Shown here: piece after piece, positions 39,125 through 49,209 of the stretch
Layout of the letters: each line of letters begins with the position of its first letter
Numbering within the stretch: position 1 is the first letter of the stretch
DNA from: Ichthyophis bannanicus
Lineage: Eukaryota; Chordata; Amphibia; Gymnophiona; Ichthyophiidae
DNA: 64,000 bases
Direction: 5' to 3'
Assembly (NCBI GenBank): GCA_033557465.1
Contig: CM066032.1
Location: forward strand, 60,052,955-60,116,954
The notes under the pieces: generated by a model
The model's input: the letters and a program-made list of their open reading frames with translations, nothing else
Databases searched by the model: none
What the model was told of the DNA's origin: nothing
Translations under genes and position numbers: made by a program

Positions 39125-39682
39125 AAAGCTGTTAGTGTAACTGGATTTAAAAAATGTTTGGACAAGTTCCTGGATGAAAGGTTCATAAACCATTATTAAA
39201 GGGGACCTGGGATATCCATTGCTTGCCCCAATACAAGCATTGTGGAACCTGTGTCTTTTGGGGAAACTGCTAGGTACTTGTGACCTAGGTTGTCCACTGT
39301 TGGAAACAGGATATTGGGCTTGATTATTTTTTATTTATTTTTTTATTTTTTTATTTAGCTGTATTTATATCCTGCTTTTCACCGGGTCAAAGCGGTCAAT
39401 TGGGGGATACATTTAACATGAAGGGATATGAGACACACACACTAATACATACAGGGAACATGGGCAATGGAGGGTTAAGTGGCTTGCCCAAGACCACAAG
39501 GAGTGCCTATAGGACTAGAAATCCCAGTCCCTCCAGCCTGAGATTGCTGTCCCCAGGTGGGACTTGAATCCCCGACCCTCCGGCCTGCAGTACCTTGTCC
39601 TAACCACTAGACCACTCCTCCCTCCTCCCTCCCCAGACTTTGGTCTGACCCAGTATGGCATATCTTATGTTCTTATGTTATG
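39125..39682 (+). mobile_element. CR1-V: second CR1 3' end in tandem, holding SINE-4
   Basis: Restarts inside the CR1 C-terminus (AGCTGTTAGTGTAACTGG) directly after the 3' end of CR1-IV and repeats the 3' UTR. SINE-4 splits it after GGGCTTGAT (about 39,325), and the final CTTTGGTCTGACCCAGTATG to TTCTTATGTTATG is at 39,640-39,690. Confidence 0.85.
39330..39637 (-). mobile_element. SINE-4: CORE-SINE, SINE-1 tail type
   Basis: Minus-strand copy with head near 39,630-39,560, CORE block (GGCTTGCCCAAGACCAC on the plus strand at about 39,481), and hairpin at 39,371-39,396 with one mismatch. Tail A/T-rich at 39,330-39,355. Tail type equals that of SINE-1 and SINE-2. Confidence 0.88.
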
Positions 39683-40009
39683 TTAAATCCTGAGCTATGC
39701 TAATTCACCAGCCTAGAAGAAGAAAAATAATACATTCCAATGTCTGAAAGTTCTTTAAGAGTTAGGTTTTGGTGGAAATGGATCTTGGTAGGGAGGTTGT
39801 GATTGCTGTTATTGGATCAACATAAGAGTTATTCAAAGACCACATAGTTAGTTATGACATCAAAGAAGGGACCTATCTTCTTCGCATTTGGTATAAAATA
39901 GAAGTGGATCCCTTAACCTCCAATATGAGAATCTCATTCCTAAAGAATGTGGCAGCACTGTGAAGGTGGACCCACATAACACGTCTTCCCTCTTAGTAAC
40001 ACTTTAAAT

Positions 40010-40416
40010 CGGTGCTTTTCAAACTTTTATCCCGTATGACCCCATTTTAACAACTGAAAATTCATGTGATCCCAGATGATGACGAAATCAAACTAACAGG
40101 TCTCCAGCCTCCTTCCCCTCCCTCCACTCATCTAAAGCAGGAAGGCAGCAGCAACAGTCAGCACAGGGTCCCTCTGTGGTGTGGTGCTTACAGACCCCAG
40201 TACTCAGCAGGGATTTCCAGCCTAACAGGAGGCTTATCCAGGAGAGGACAAGGACCTATGAATATTCACTGGCTCATGGGCCACATGCCTACTAATGACT
40301 TGGAATAGGTCACAGTGAAAGTCCAGAGAGATGGGGAAATGGCCATGTTTCTGTGACCCTATCCACTGATGATGTCACCCCATTTGAGGTCCTGACCTCA
40401 AGCTTGGGCATCACTG
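40010..40416. mobile_element. hAT-type MITE with 8-bp target duplications
   Basis: 407-nt unit with imperfect inverted ends (CGGTGCTTTTCAAACTTTT and, from the other end, CAGTGATGCCCAAGCTTG). Flanks are CTTTAAAT (40,002-40,009) and CTTTAGAT (40,417-40,424), one mismatch in 8. The size of the duplication and the CAGTG-type ends point to hAT. No transposase is encoded (the 80-codon frame inside has no motif). Confidence 0.7.
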
Positions 40417-40424
40417 CTTTAGAT

Positions 40425-41347
40425 CAAAGTGGTTGATGGAAGTAATGGCTGCCATGGGTATTTGCATAGTGAATAACCAACATAGGAGAAGTAACTCTGT
40501 TTGTCTGAAGGATTGGCCCACAATCTAAGGTAAAAAAATAACATTTTCACTGTCATGATATATTATGAATCATCTCCAATAAATTTTTAATAGGATTTTA
40601 AGGTGTGTCCTTTTTTTATCTCCACCCATTTTCCAAAATATCTTTCCAAACAGCACCTGAAGACTGTCCACCCTACCCTTACCCCTATATATACAAACAC
40701 AACCTTTCCATTTATCCACCTTAAAGATGTCCAACACTGAAGAAGTTTATACCTCTAGAACATTCCATAAAGATTATGGTTTAGGATATTTACATTAGGC
40801 CTGTTGGATCGTTAGAACATCCCACAGAGCTCCTGGTACGATGGTAAGGCACTGAGTGCGCTAAATCTGTCTGTCTTGCCTTCCTTCCTTTTCTTTGTTT
40901 TGGGAATAACCGGCCCGTAGGCTTCATCCCGAGATCCCAGAACCACTTTGCAAAGACTTATTCACAGGTCACCCAAGATGCCTTGACTGATTTTGCGATC
41001 CAGCAGAGCAAATTGGGCTCCCAAGCGAAGGAACTTGCCTTCCTGAGGACGCTGCAGACAGAAGAGTCACAAACAAGCACAGGAGAAGGGAAAAAAGTAA
41101 GACTTGGCTTTTTTCTTCATGTTATTTCTTATAGAAACTTACAGACAGAACAAAATCACTTAGTCGCCGTCTTCACCTTGACAACTCAGTTGCTCACAGT
41201 TCACACCCACTCTATTCCAGTTTTGTTTTGGATTTCAAAGCCATTAGCCAGGAGGAAATATAGAAAAACCAATGAATACCAAATTGCATATAATTTATCT
41301 GTTTTATTGTACTTTTTTGGCCATTTTATTGGATTTATTTGGTTTTG
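40425..41347. other. Unassigned stretch
   Basis: No recognised repeat or gene. The 121-codon frame at 40,983-41,348 has a hydrophobic C-terminal end and no family signature. A splice-like AAAAAAGTAAGA at 41,092 is not enough to call an exon. Candidate for real single-copy sequence. Confidence 0.35.
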
Positions 41348-41951
41348 AGGCATGTTTACTAAAGCGTGCTACCAGAGTAGCGCAGGGTTAGCGCATGGAA
41401 TCGGTGCCATGCTGAAAACCTCATGCTACCCTTGCAGCATGAGCTGCGGTGGAGACTGGAAGGGACAGGGGCATGCCCACTGTGGCACAGGTGGTACGAG
41501 CACTGATACCCTCTGCTACCTGTGCAGTGGCGTATAAGAACATAAGAACATAAGCTATGCCATACTGGGTCAGACCAAGGTCCATCAAGCCCAGTATCCT
41601 GTTTCCAACAGTGGCCAATCACGGTCATACGTACCTAGCAGCTTCCCCAAAAGACACAGGTTCCGCAATGCTTGTACTGGGTCAAGCACTGATTATCCTG
41701 GGTCCCTTCTTCATAATGGTTTATGGACCTTTCCTCCAGGAACTTGTCCAAACCTTTTTTATCTACCCTTGGTGCAACTAACGCCACCTCAGTGGGCGGC
41801 ATCAGTTGCTCCTGTGGCTAATTTATGGCAGTGCAATGCGGGAAATGCAGGGAGATGGATGTACCCACCTTCCTGCATTCAGCATGAAGCCCCGCACTGG
41901 TAACATGGCCCACACGTGCATTACCAGCATGGCGCTTAGTAAACATGTCTC
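41348..41951. mobile_element. Foldback DNA element with TTTACTAA termini
   Basis: Left AGGCATGTTTACTAAAGCG and right (reverse complement GAGACATGTTTACTAAGCGC) are inverted repeats of about 19 nt. The interior is rich in GCGC and GTGC motifs and is interrupted by a CR1 3' end at 41,527-41,765. Non-autonomous. Class unknown. Confidence 0.6.
41527..41765 (-). mobile_element. CR1 3'-UTR fragment
   Basis: Matches the CR1-III 3' end on the minus strand: AAGAACATAAGAACATAAG at the terminus, GGGTCAGACCAAGGTCCATC and CCTGTTTCCAACAGTGGCC, ending near CAAACCTTTTTT. No coding sequence. Confidence 0.9.
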
Positions 41952-43260
41952 TTTATGACTTAAATTGTATATTTGCATTACTGTTTACTTTTCTTTAGCT
42001 TGAGCATAGGCAACTTAGCCATCAAAATGAAGACAATAGTTTGTGTACATAGCTAATGAAAGGTGATGTTATATGATCCTCTTTGTTCACTAAAATGCGC
42101 TAAGTTAGCGCGTGTTGAGGCCCTAATTTGAGCGCAGGGGCAAGACTGGACCCGTGCTAACTGATAGGGGTATGCCTGGCATGTCCCCATGCACTTAGTG
42201 CGGGTTCGGATCTGCTCCTACCCCCTAAGCTTTTTGCTGCTATTAACAGCCTCAACTTATAGACCATAACACCCTCTCCCACTCCTCATCCACATATGTC
42301 TAACATAGCAAATAACAACCCATCCCCCCCCCCACCAAGAGGTAAAAGTTCTCCTTGTCTCCCCTTTCATTCCCTCTCAATTAAACAATACCCTACTCAC
42401 TGGCACGGTTCACATGCAAAGTCCCAAAGTGAAGAGAGGGGGGGAGAATCCGAAAATAAAATCCCCATGCACTATCCAACTAGCAAAAACAAAACAAAAA
42501 AAAGTCACATGAATACTATCCTTGTATAGAGTTAAAAGTCCTCAGGCTCTCCACAACGCAAAGGAACTAAAGCTACAAGCTTCAAGAGTCAGCAGAAAAA
42601 GAAGAAAGATCTCCCGGACTTCCCAATACTGCTTTCCACTGTGTATTCCGCAGGCTCATGGAAGAGCCCTGTACCATTTCCTTGGTTGTGTTCAGCAGAC
42701 TGCAACCACATCCTACAGCCTCCATGGCTCACCTGCTGTCATATAGAATGCTGTTTGCACTGGAGAGACTGGTTCCAGGGCCCACTCTCCAGACCCATAA
42801 CCGCTGCCTCCAACAACATCTGCACAGCATCAGCCAACCACAATCTCATAGTCTTCCCCTTCAAAGTCAAGACCAGTTCGAAAAGAAAGGACCACTTTTA
42901 ACATCCTCCTTCACTCTAGTTCAGCAGTCACATCCTGCAGTTCATGCTGCCTCTGCAAGGGTGACTTGAAGGACTACAAAAGGGGACTGCTACTTTTGGA
43001 GAACGATCTGCAATAGTGAGTATATTCTTATGGGAATTTTTCTGAAGGGAATTCTTTGGCTTAAAGCTGATTAATCTGTGAACCCATTGTATTTGTTAAA
43101 TCAGTCAGGACCTAGTAGCAGCAGTTTAAGTTTAAAATTAGAACCCAGCAGAGAGCTTCTAGTTCAAATTTCAGGTGAACAAGGTATATTAAATGTTTAT
43201 TAGTATAAGTATCCACAGCAACCCTTTAGTAAGTAAAGAACTTAAAGATCTAAACACAAG
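41952..43260. other. Unassigned stretch, perhaps CR1-VI 5' UTR at its right end
   Basis: 42,085-42,240 repeats the theme CACTAAAATGCGCTAAGTTA without a second end. 42,640-43,010 has several overlapping open frames, none with a motif. The final few hundred nt before DIRS-Y may be CR1-VI 5' UTR, because the CR1 ORF1 start follows right after the DIRS. This is inference. Confidence 0.3.
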
Positions 43261-43394
43261 CTTCCTTAGCGTCCCTTTAGTCCAGTCCCGGAAAGATAGA
43301 GTTGTCAACCTCCACCAGCAGCTTTGGAGACTGAAAGATGTCATCGTCGTGATGTCACTGGTACAAATAGGCTCGCTCCGCCCCCTTTCACCAG
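43261..43394 (+). repeat. DIRS-Y left terminal repeat
   Basis: 43,281-43,394 is the inverted copy of 49,210-49,323, without a mismatch that I could see. The outer 41 nt (43,261-43,301) match the ICR at 48,672-48,712 with one mismatch. Confidence 0.93.
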
Positions 43395-44204
43395 TACTTT
43401 CAGTCTCCAAGCAGCTTGGAGGTTCTGAGCCCAGGACTGGGCTCAGAGGAACAAATAAGCAGAGCTTAATCTTTCTCTTTAGTTCATCTTTTGTTTTTAA
43501 ATTTAGATTTTCTTGCTCTTTAGGTGCCTGCTGCTGCCATAGAGATCTGTTCTGCTGAGGCTGTTTTCTCCTTTCTCTGCTCCCTAACCCCCCCCCCCTC
43601 CCCCCTCCCCTCCCTGCCTCAGCATTGAAACAAGCATTGCAGTGGCACAGGAGTGTGCCTGCCTTTGCCTCCCTGCCCCCGAACCCACTTGGAAGGGTGA
43701 GGAGCAGGTAGAAGGCTATAGAGACTCCCAGCAGCAGGCAGTGGTTGTTACCACAGGATTTTGAGTCTCTCCAGGAGCTGATGCCGCTTTGAAGGCTGTG
43801 CTCCTGAGGGGTCCAGTGCTGCCCTTCTTCTCTCTCTCCCGAGGTCTGGTGAGTACTCTGGACTTTGGGGTTTACCTGGGGGAGGTATTTGGGGGTTAGT
43901 TGAGGTGTTTTGGCAGCTCTTTAGGAGTCAGGGAGGCCTAGCCGCGTGATTTTTCGCGCCGAAAAAGTGGCAGCGGCCATTTTTAATTTTTAATTTTTCA
44001 TTTTCAAAGTCATTTTTTTAGGGTTTAGAAGCTTCGTTTTGAAAAACGGTGGTTAGGGGGCAGCTAGTTACATCTTGCTTGATTGATCACTGCCGAAAAG
44101 TAAAAAAAAAAAAAAAAAAAGGCGTTTAAATTGGAGCTTGTCTTGTAGCTGTGCAAGGCTCTGTGCAAGGCTCTTTTACTGGCACTGAAGCGCTGTTACT
44201 TACC

Positions 44205-45701
44205 ATGCCTGCCAAACCACGCTGCTTGGTCTGTGGGGTGCGGCGTGGGGAGCTTCTGGACACTGGCGTTTGTAAAACATGCTCTTTAGAGGCCATGGGC
44301 ATGGAGAAGTCCTTGGGGGAAGGTTCTCAGGACCACGCGACCGCGTCTCAGGAAGGCAGGGGTTCTGACCCTCCTTCCTTGCCTGCTTCGGAACCGGTAG
44401 CGGGTTCATCCTCCGCTTCCAGTGTTCCCTTGGTGCCAGAAGGATCCCAGGGGTCTGAGATTCCAGGTCTCCCTTCCGAATTCCTCTCCTTGATGCAGAA
44501 GGCGTTTGCCTTGCTGCAGACGGACAGGGGGGTTCAGTCTCCCCGTCCTTCTAGCAGGAAAAGGAGTCGGGCTGCCAGTCTTCAGGAAGGGGAGATGACG
44601 CTACCCAAAAGGCGACGGGATGATTTGGAACCGCAGTCGCCTGCCCTTCTAGAGGAGGACCTGGGGATGCCGGACCTTGATGAGGAGGTCTCGGGTGAAG
44701 ACTTGGAAGATGGTGAGTTGTTGGAGGAGGAGCAACAGAGCAGGGTGGTCCGTGTTTTTCGGCGAGAGGAGCTCCCTGCCTTGATTTCCGAGACACTAAA
44801 AGTTTTAAATATGCCTGTGGGGTCAGCACCCTCAGAAGAGGCGTTGGAGGATCCGCTGTTGCAGGCTGTGCGCACCTCGCAGCGGGTGTTCCCTATCCAT
44901 AGAGTCTTTCGGAATATGATTCAGGAGGAATGGGACGCGCCGGAGTCGGCGTTGCGGGGGACCAGGGTTTTGGACCGCTTGTACCCGCTCTCGGAACAGG
45001 ATAAGTTGATATTTCGGTCTCCAAAGGTTGATGCCGCGGTGGCTGCTGTCACGAAGAAGACCACCATTCCGGTGGAAGGAGCAGCAGCATTGAAGGATGG
45101 CCAGGATAGGAGGTTGGATACCTTGCTGAAGCAGGTGTTCGACATGAGTGCCCTTTCCCTGCAGGCCTCCATAGCGGGGGCGTGGGTGGCGAGAGGCTGT
45201 TTACGCTGGTCTCAACGTCTTCAGGGCTCCCTCTCAGACGACCAGATGGCGGATACGTCTCGGCTGGAGTCTGGCACTGCGTACCTGTCCGATGTTCATT
45301 ATGATCTAATTCGTGGCCTAGCTAAATGTATGGCTTCTGTAGTCGCGGCTCGCCGTTCTTTGTGGCTCCGAAACTGGTCGGCGGATAGTTCGTCCAAGGC
45401 TCGGCTCAGTAAGCTTCCCTTCCGGGGCAAGCTCCTCTTTGGAGAGGATCTTGAGAAGTTGGTTAAGGACCTCGGGGAGTCCAAAGGGGGGCGTCTCCCT
45501 GAGGATAGACCGAAACAAACTCGAGGAGGATCGGCATCTAGAGGCCTCTCGAGGGATTTTCGCAAGTTTCGCACATCTCGCTTTCAACAATCGCAGCGGA
45601 GCAGGTTTCCAGCGCGGAGTCAGTCCTTTCGAGGGTTTTGGGGGGCAGGCAGGGGTTTTGGTCCCTACCAGTCTTGCGGTGCGAACAAGAAATCACAATG
45701 A
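44205..45701 (+). CDS. DIRS-Y ORF1 (gag-like), intact
   Basis: Open from 44,151. I favour the ATG at 44,205 (498 aa) because it directly precedes a cysteine pair motif, MPAKPRCLVCG then GVCKTC (C-x2-C-x12-C-x2-C), like a zinc knuckle. An acidic stretch (about residues 150-185) is followed by the conserved core: FPIHRVFRNMIQEEWDAPE, LDRLYPLSEQDK, FRSPKVDAAVAAVTKK, QVFDMSALSLQASIAGAWVA. The basic C-terminus, rich in R, S and Q (about 430-498), fits nucleic-acid binding. The stop TGA (45,699-45,701) lies one base before the ORF2 ATG. DIRS gag-like proteins are thought to package the RNA. A homologous, broken ORF is in DIRS-X. Confidence 0.9.
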   Translation: MPAKPRCLVCGVRRGELLDTGVCKTCSLEAMGMEKSLGEGSQDHATASQEGRGSDPPSLPASEPVAGSSSASSVPLVPEGSQGSEIPGLPSEFLSLMQKAFALLQTDRGVQSPRPSSRKRSRAASLQEGEMTLPKRRRDDLEPQSPALLEEDLGMPDLDEEVSGEDLEDGELLEEEQQSRVVRVFRREELPALISETLKVLNMPVGSAPSEEALEDPLLQAVRTSQRVFPIHRVFRNMIQEEWDAPESALRGTRVLDRLYPLSEQDKLIFRSPKVDAAVAAVTKKTTIPVEGAAALKDGQDRRLDTLLKQVFDMSALSLQASIAGAWVARGCLRWSQRLQGSLSDDQMADTSRLESGTAYLSDVHYDLIRGLAKCMASVVAARRSLWLRNWSADSSSKARLSKLPFRGKLLFGEDLEKLVKDLGESKGGRLPEDRPKQTRGGSASRGLSRDFRKFRTSRFQQSQRSRFPARSQSFRGFWGAGRGFGPYQSCGANKKSQ

Positions 45702-45702
45702 G

Positions 45703-47613
45703 ATGAGGCGGGCCCAGGTAGTGGAGGTGCCCGTGGGAGGCAGGTTGCGGGAGTTCTACCCTGCCTGGGTCCAGATTACATCAGACCGGTGGGTCTTAGA
45801 AGTCATTCGGGAAGGCTATGCTCTAGAGTTTCAGCGTCCAGTGCGAGATTCCTTTGTTCTTTCCCCTTGCAAGGCGCCTCGGAAGCGCCGAGCAGTCACG
45901 GACACCTTGGGCCGTCTCCAACGGCTCGGGGCAGTCGTACCTGTTCCGATCGACCAGTGCGGCGCAGGACGATACTCCATTTCTTTCGTGGTCCCCAAAA
46001 GAGGAGATACGTTTCGGCCAATTCTCGATCTCAAGAGGGTGAATCGTTGTCTCTGAGTGTCCCACTTCCGCATGGAGACCTTGCGCTCCGTCATTGCGGC
46101 CGTTCGCGCGGGCGAATTTCTTACGTCATTGGATCTGACGGAGGCTTATCTTCACATTCCCGTGCGGAGGGAGCATCAACGTTTTCTGCGATTTGCTGTA
46201 CCGATGGGACACTTTCAGTTCCGGGCATTGCCTTTTGGTCTGGCGACAGCTCCTCGGACATTCACAAAGATTATGGTGGTTGTAGCGGCCGCGCTGCGCA
46301 GAGAGGGGATCCTGGTGCACCCGTACCTGGACGACTGGTTGATTCGGGCAAAGTCCAGGGAGGAAAGCGTGGTGGCCACCACTCGAGTGGTGGAGTTCTT
46401 GGAGAGCCTCGGTTGGGTAGTGAACGAGGCGAAGAGTCAGCTGTCCCCCTCGCAGAGCCCGGAGTACCTGGGGGCGCGCTTCGAGACTCGACAAGGACGG
46501 GTCTTTCTTCCCAGTTCAAGGGCGCAGGCCTTGCGCGACCTGGTGCGTCGGTTTCTGGGGCTTCGAGCGCCGACGGCTTGGCAGTACCTGCAGTTACTGG
46601 GGACCATGGCGGCGACAATAGACTTGGTGTTGTGGGCCAGGGCTCACATGCGGCCGTTGCAGAGTGCTCTCCTCAGGCGCTGGTCTCATCAGAGAGATGC
46701 ATTGTCGCAGTGTCTGCCCTGTCCGGCGGCGGTGAAGAGCAGCCTACTTTGGTGGTTGCATCCCGACAGCCTGACGCAGGGCGTCCCCCTGGAGCCTCCG
46801 TGCTGGCGGTTGCTCACGACGGATGCGAGTCTCGCAGGATGGGGGGCTCATCTCAAAGGCTCGTTTGCGCAAGGAACGTGGTCAGAGGAGGAACGACTAT
46901 GGTCCATAAACCGTCTGGAAATGCGCGCAGTGTTTCAGGCTCTTCTGGCTTTTCAGCAGAATCTGCGGAAAGTGGCCGTTTGCATGCTGTCGGACAACGC
47001 GACCACGGTGGCGTATATAAATCGGCAAGGCGGCACGGGCAGTGCGGCCCTAGAGGAAGAGGCGAGTGTGCTACTGGCTTGGGCGGAACGGAATTTACTG
47101 GCCCTGTTGGCTCAGCACGTCGCCGGAGTCGCCAACGTCGCCAACGTCGAAGCGGATTATCTGAGTCGGTGCCGCGTAGATCTGGGGGAGTGGGCTCTGC
47201 ACCCGGACGTTTTCGAGATGATTGTGCGCCGTTGGGGGCTTCCGGTGATGGATCTCATGGCCACCTTGCGGTCGACAAAGGTGGAGAGATTCTTCAGCAG
47301 GCGGAAAGAGTGGATGGCGGAGGGCCTGGATGCCCTGGCGCAGAAGTGGCCTGTGGAGGGTCTACTGTATGTATTCCCTCCCTGGGCGCTAATTGGCAAG
47401 GTGGTTCAGCGCATCGAGCGGCACAAGGGCCAGGTGGTCCTGATAGCACCCGATTGGCCGAGGAGACCGTGGTATGCAGATTTGGTTCGTCTGTTGGCCG
47501 ACGTTCCGTGGAGGTTACCTCTTCGGGAGGACCTGTTGCTTCAGGGTCCCTTGCGCATGCCTCAGGTGGGTCGGTTCTCGTTAACGGCTTGGCTCTTGAG
47601 CGGGCGCGGTTGA
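45703..47613 (+). pseudogene. DIRS-Y ORF2: RT, RNase H, methyltransferase-like, one in-frame stop
   Basis: ATG at 45,703 opens a frame to 47,613 broken only by TGA at 46,054-46,056. RT: VIREGYALEF, SISFVVPKRGDTFRPILDLK, then after the stop MNRL-like MEATL text (HFRMETLRSV), FLTSLDLTEAYLHIPV, FRALPFGLATAPRTFTK and catalytic YLDDWLI (from about 46,324). RNase H: LTTDASLAGWGAHL, INRLEMRAV, LSDNATTVAYINRQGG. Methyltransferase-like domain: PVMDLMATLRSTKVERFFSR, GLLYVFPPWALIGKV, VLIAPDWPRRPWY. The Dam-like domain is a hallmark of DIRS1-type elements. The stop sits where Arg is usual (CGA to TGA is a CpG transition). Otherwise the frame is intact, so the copy is young. Confidence 0.92.
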
Positions 47614-48650
47614 AGGCCCGCGGATACTCGGAGGCGGTTATAGACACTCTCCTGCGGTCGCGCCGGAGGTCGACTTCCCTGGCTTATATCCGAGTTTGGC
47701 GTGTCTTTGAGAACTGGTGTTCCGATCACTCTATCAACCCCTTACGAGCTTCGGTGTTCAATGTTCTTTCCTTTTTGCAGGCTGGATTGGATAAGGGCCT
47801 CTCGGCCAGCTCCTTGCGGGTGCAGTTGGCGGCTCTCTCCTGTTTTCGTGGAAAGATTCAAGGGCAGGTGATCGCAGCGCATGGCGATATTCGTCGGTTC
47901 TTGCGAGCGGTGTTGTTGCTCAGACCGCCGAGGCGAACTGTTCTTCCTCCATGGGATCTTAATTTGGTCCTGAACGTCCTGGTGGGGGAACCCTTCGAGC
48001 CATTAGGACGGGCTTCGCTCAAGGATTTGACGCTCGAGACAGTGTTTCTCGTGGCGATATGCTCCACCAGGAGGATTTCCGAGCTGCAGGCGCTCTCTTG
48101 CCGGGAGCCTTTTTTGACTTTCTCTGCGGACAAGGTGGTCTTGCGTACAGTACCCGCCTTTTTGCCAAAGGTGGTGTCCGCTTTTCATGTTAATCAAGTG
48201 GTGTCGCTCCCGGTGTTTTCCGTGGAGCAGGGAGCTCAGGCAGGTGGACGTTTGCACCGGTTGGACGTGCGGAGAGTGCTCAGGAGGTATCTTGGTCGTA
48301 CGGCGTCATTTCGGAAGACGGACAGGCTTTTTGTCGCATTCGGAGGCCCGCGGAAGGGCGAAGCGGCGGCGAAGTCTTCCATTTCTCGGTGGCTGAAGGA
48401 GGCGATTGCTTCGGCCTACATTTTGATAGGCAGAGCGGTGCCGGTAGGGTTGCGGGCGCATTCTACGAGAGCGCAAGCAGCCTCGTGGGCGGAAGTCAGC
48501 CTAGTGCCGGCGGCGGATATTTGTAGGGCGGCGACCTGGTCCTCGTTACATTCTTTTGCTCGGCATTATCGCTTGGATGCGCAGGCGCGCAGGGATAGTT
48601 GTTTTGGATCGGCCGTCCTTCAGGCTGGCATCTCTGGCCCCTCCCGTTGA
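47570..48650 (+). CDS. DIRS-Y ORF3: tyrosine recombinase, intact
   Basis: Overlaps the end of ORF2 in another frame. The frame is open far upstream, so the start is not fixed and no ATG lies close to the domain; 47,570 is approximate. The core-binding domain begins at ERARLKARGYSEAVIDTLL and includes SLAYIRVWRVFENWC and NVLSFLQAGLDKGLSASSL. Catalytic residues: Arg in CSTRRISELQAL (about 48,069), His and Arg in RAHSTRAQAASW (His at 48,459-48,461), and Tyr in SFARHYRLD (48,567-48,569). In DIRS elements this enzyme inserts a circular cDNA copy at a short core, here probably CTT. All catalytic residues I can identify are present. Confidence 0.9.
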
Positions 48651-48671
48651 GATTTACTGCTTTGTTACATC

Positions 48672-48770
48672 CTCTATCTTTCCGGGACTGGACTAGAGGG
48701 ACGCTAAGGAAGAGTAAATTAGACTTACCTGCTAATTGTTGTTCCTTAAGGAACTCTAGTCCAGTCCCGG
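48672..48770. repeat. DIRS-Y internal complementary region (ICR)
   Basis: 48,672-48,712 is complementary to the left terminus 43,261-43,301 (40 of 41). 48,710-48,770 is complementary to the right terminus 49,313-49,373 (61 of 61). The two overlap in AAG, complementary to the CTT core. The ICR thus copies the end-to-end joined form of the element, the template needed to regenerate both ends during replication. Confidence 0.95.
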
Positions 48771-49209
48771 ATCCCACCCGTTCAGTGGGTGTTCGCCAGC
48801 CTGAATGTCCATAGGCGGGAGAGAGTGAAATTGACAGCTGGTGAACTCGTGCGGTTTTCAAAAAAAAAAAAAAAAAAGAAACAAGAAAATAGTAAAGAAT
48901 AAAAGGAGAACACAGCCAGACGGAACACTTCGTTCCGGGAATAGATATCCGTACCCACTACGCTTTTCAGGGCGCTCTGGGGGTGGCAGAAATGGGAAGC
49001 GCTCTCAGAGTGGATTTCTGTGTGGCGGCAGGCGGCTGGGGCGCAGAGGAACAGGGCTCCTGCCCTTCCGTTCCCCATCCGTTATAGGGCGCGCTCTGGC
49101 TCTATCCTTTTCTTAGAGATATATCTCTATCTGTACATAATTGTTTTGTATAGGTTTTTGAAATAACTACTTATTTGTTGCTCTGCTGAGTCTGCTTTGT
49201 CAATAGGTG
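48771..49209. other. DIRS-Y noncoding stretch between ICR and right end
   Basis: About 440 nt without a convincing ORF. It contains an A run at 48,859-48,876 and the text GATATATCTCTATCTGTAC near 49,120. Probably untranslated element sequence. Confidence 0.6.

Noticed and set aside
40983..41348. 121-codon frame followed by a splice-like GTAAGA
   Set aside because: No domain, no partner exon and no poly-pyrimidine acceptor that I could connect; not enough to call a host exon.
45789..47569. Long plus-strand frame upstream of the DIRS-Y recombinase (part of a 953-codon open stretch)
   Set aside because: It overlaps ORF2 in another frame, has low-complexity S/G/R-rich text and no domain. Only the part after about 47,570 matches a recombinase.
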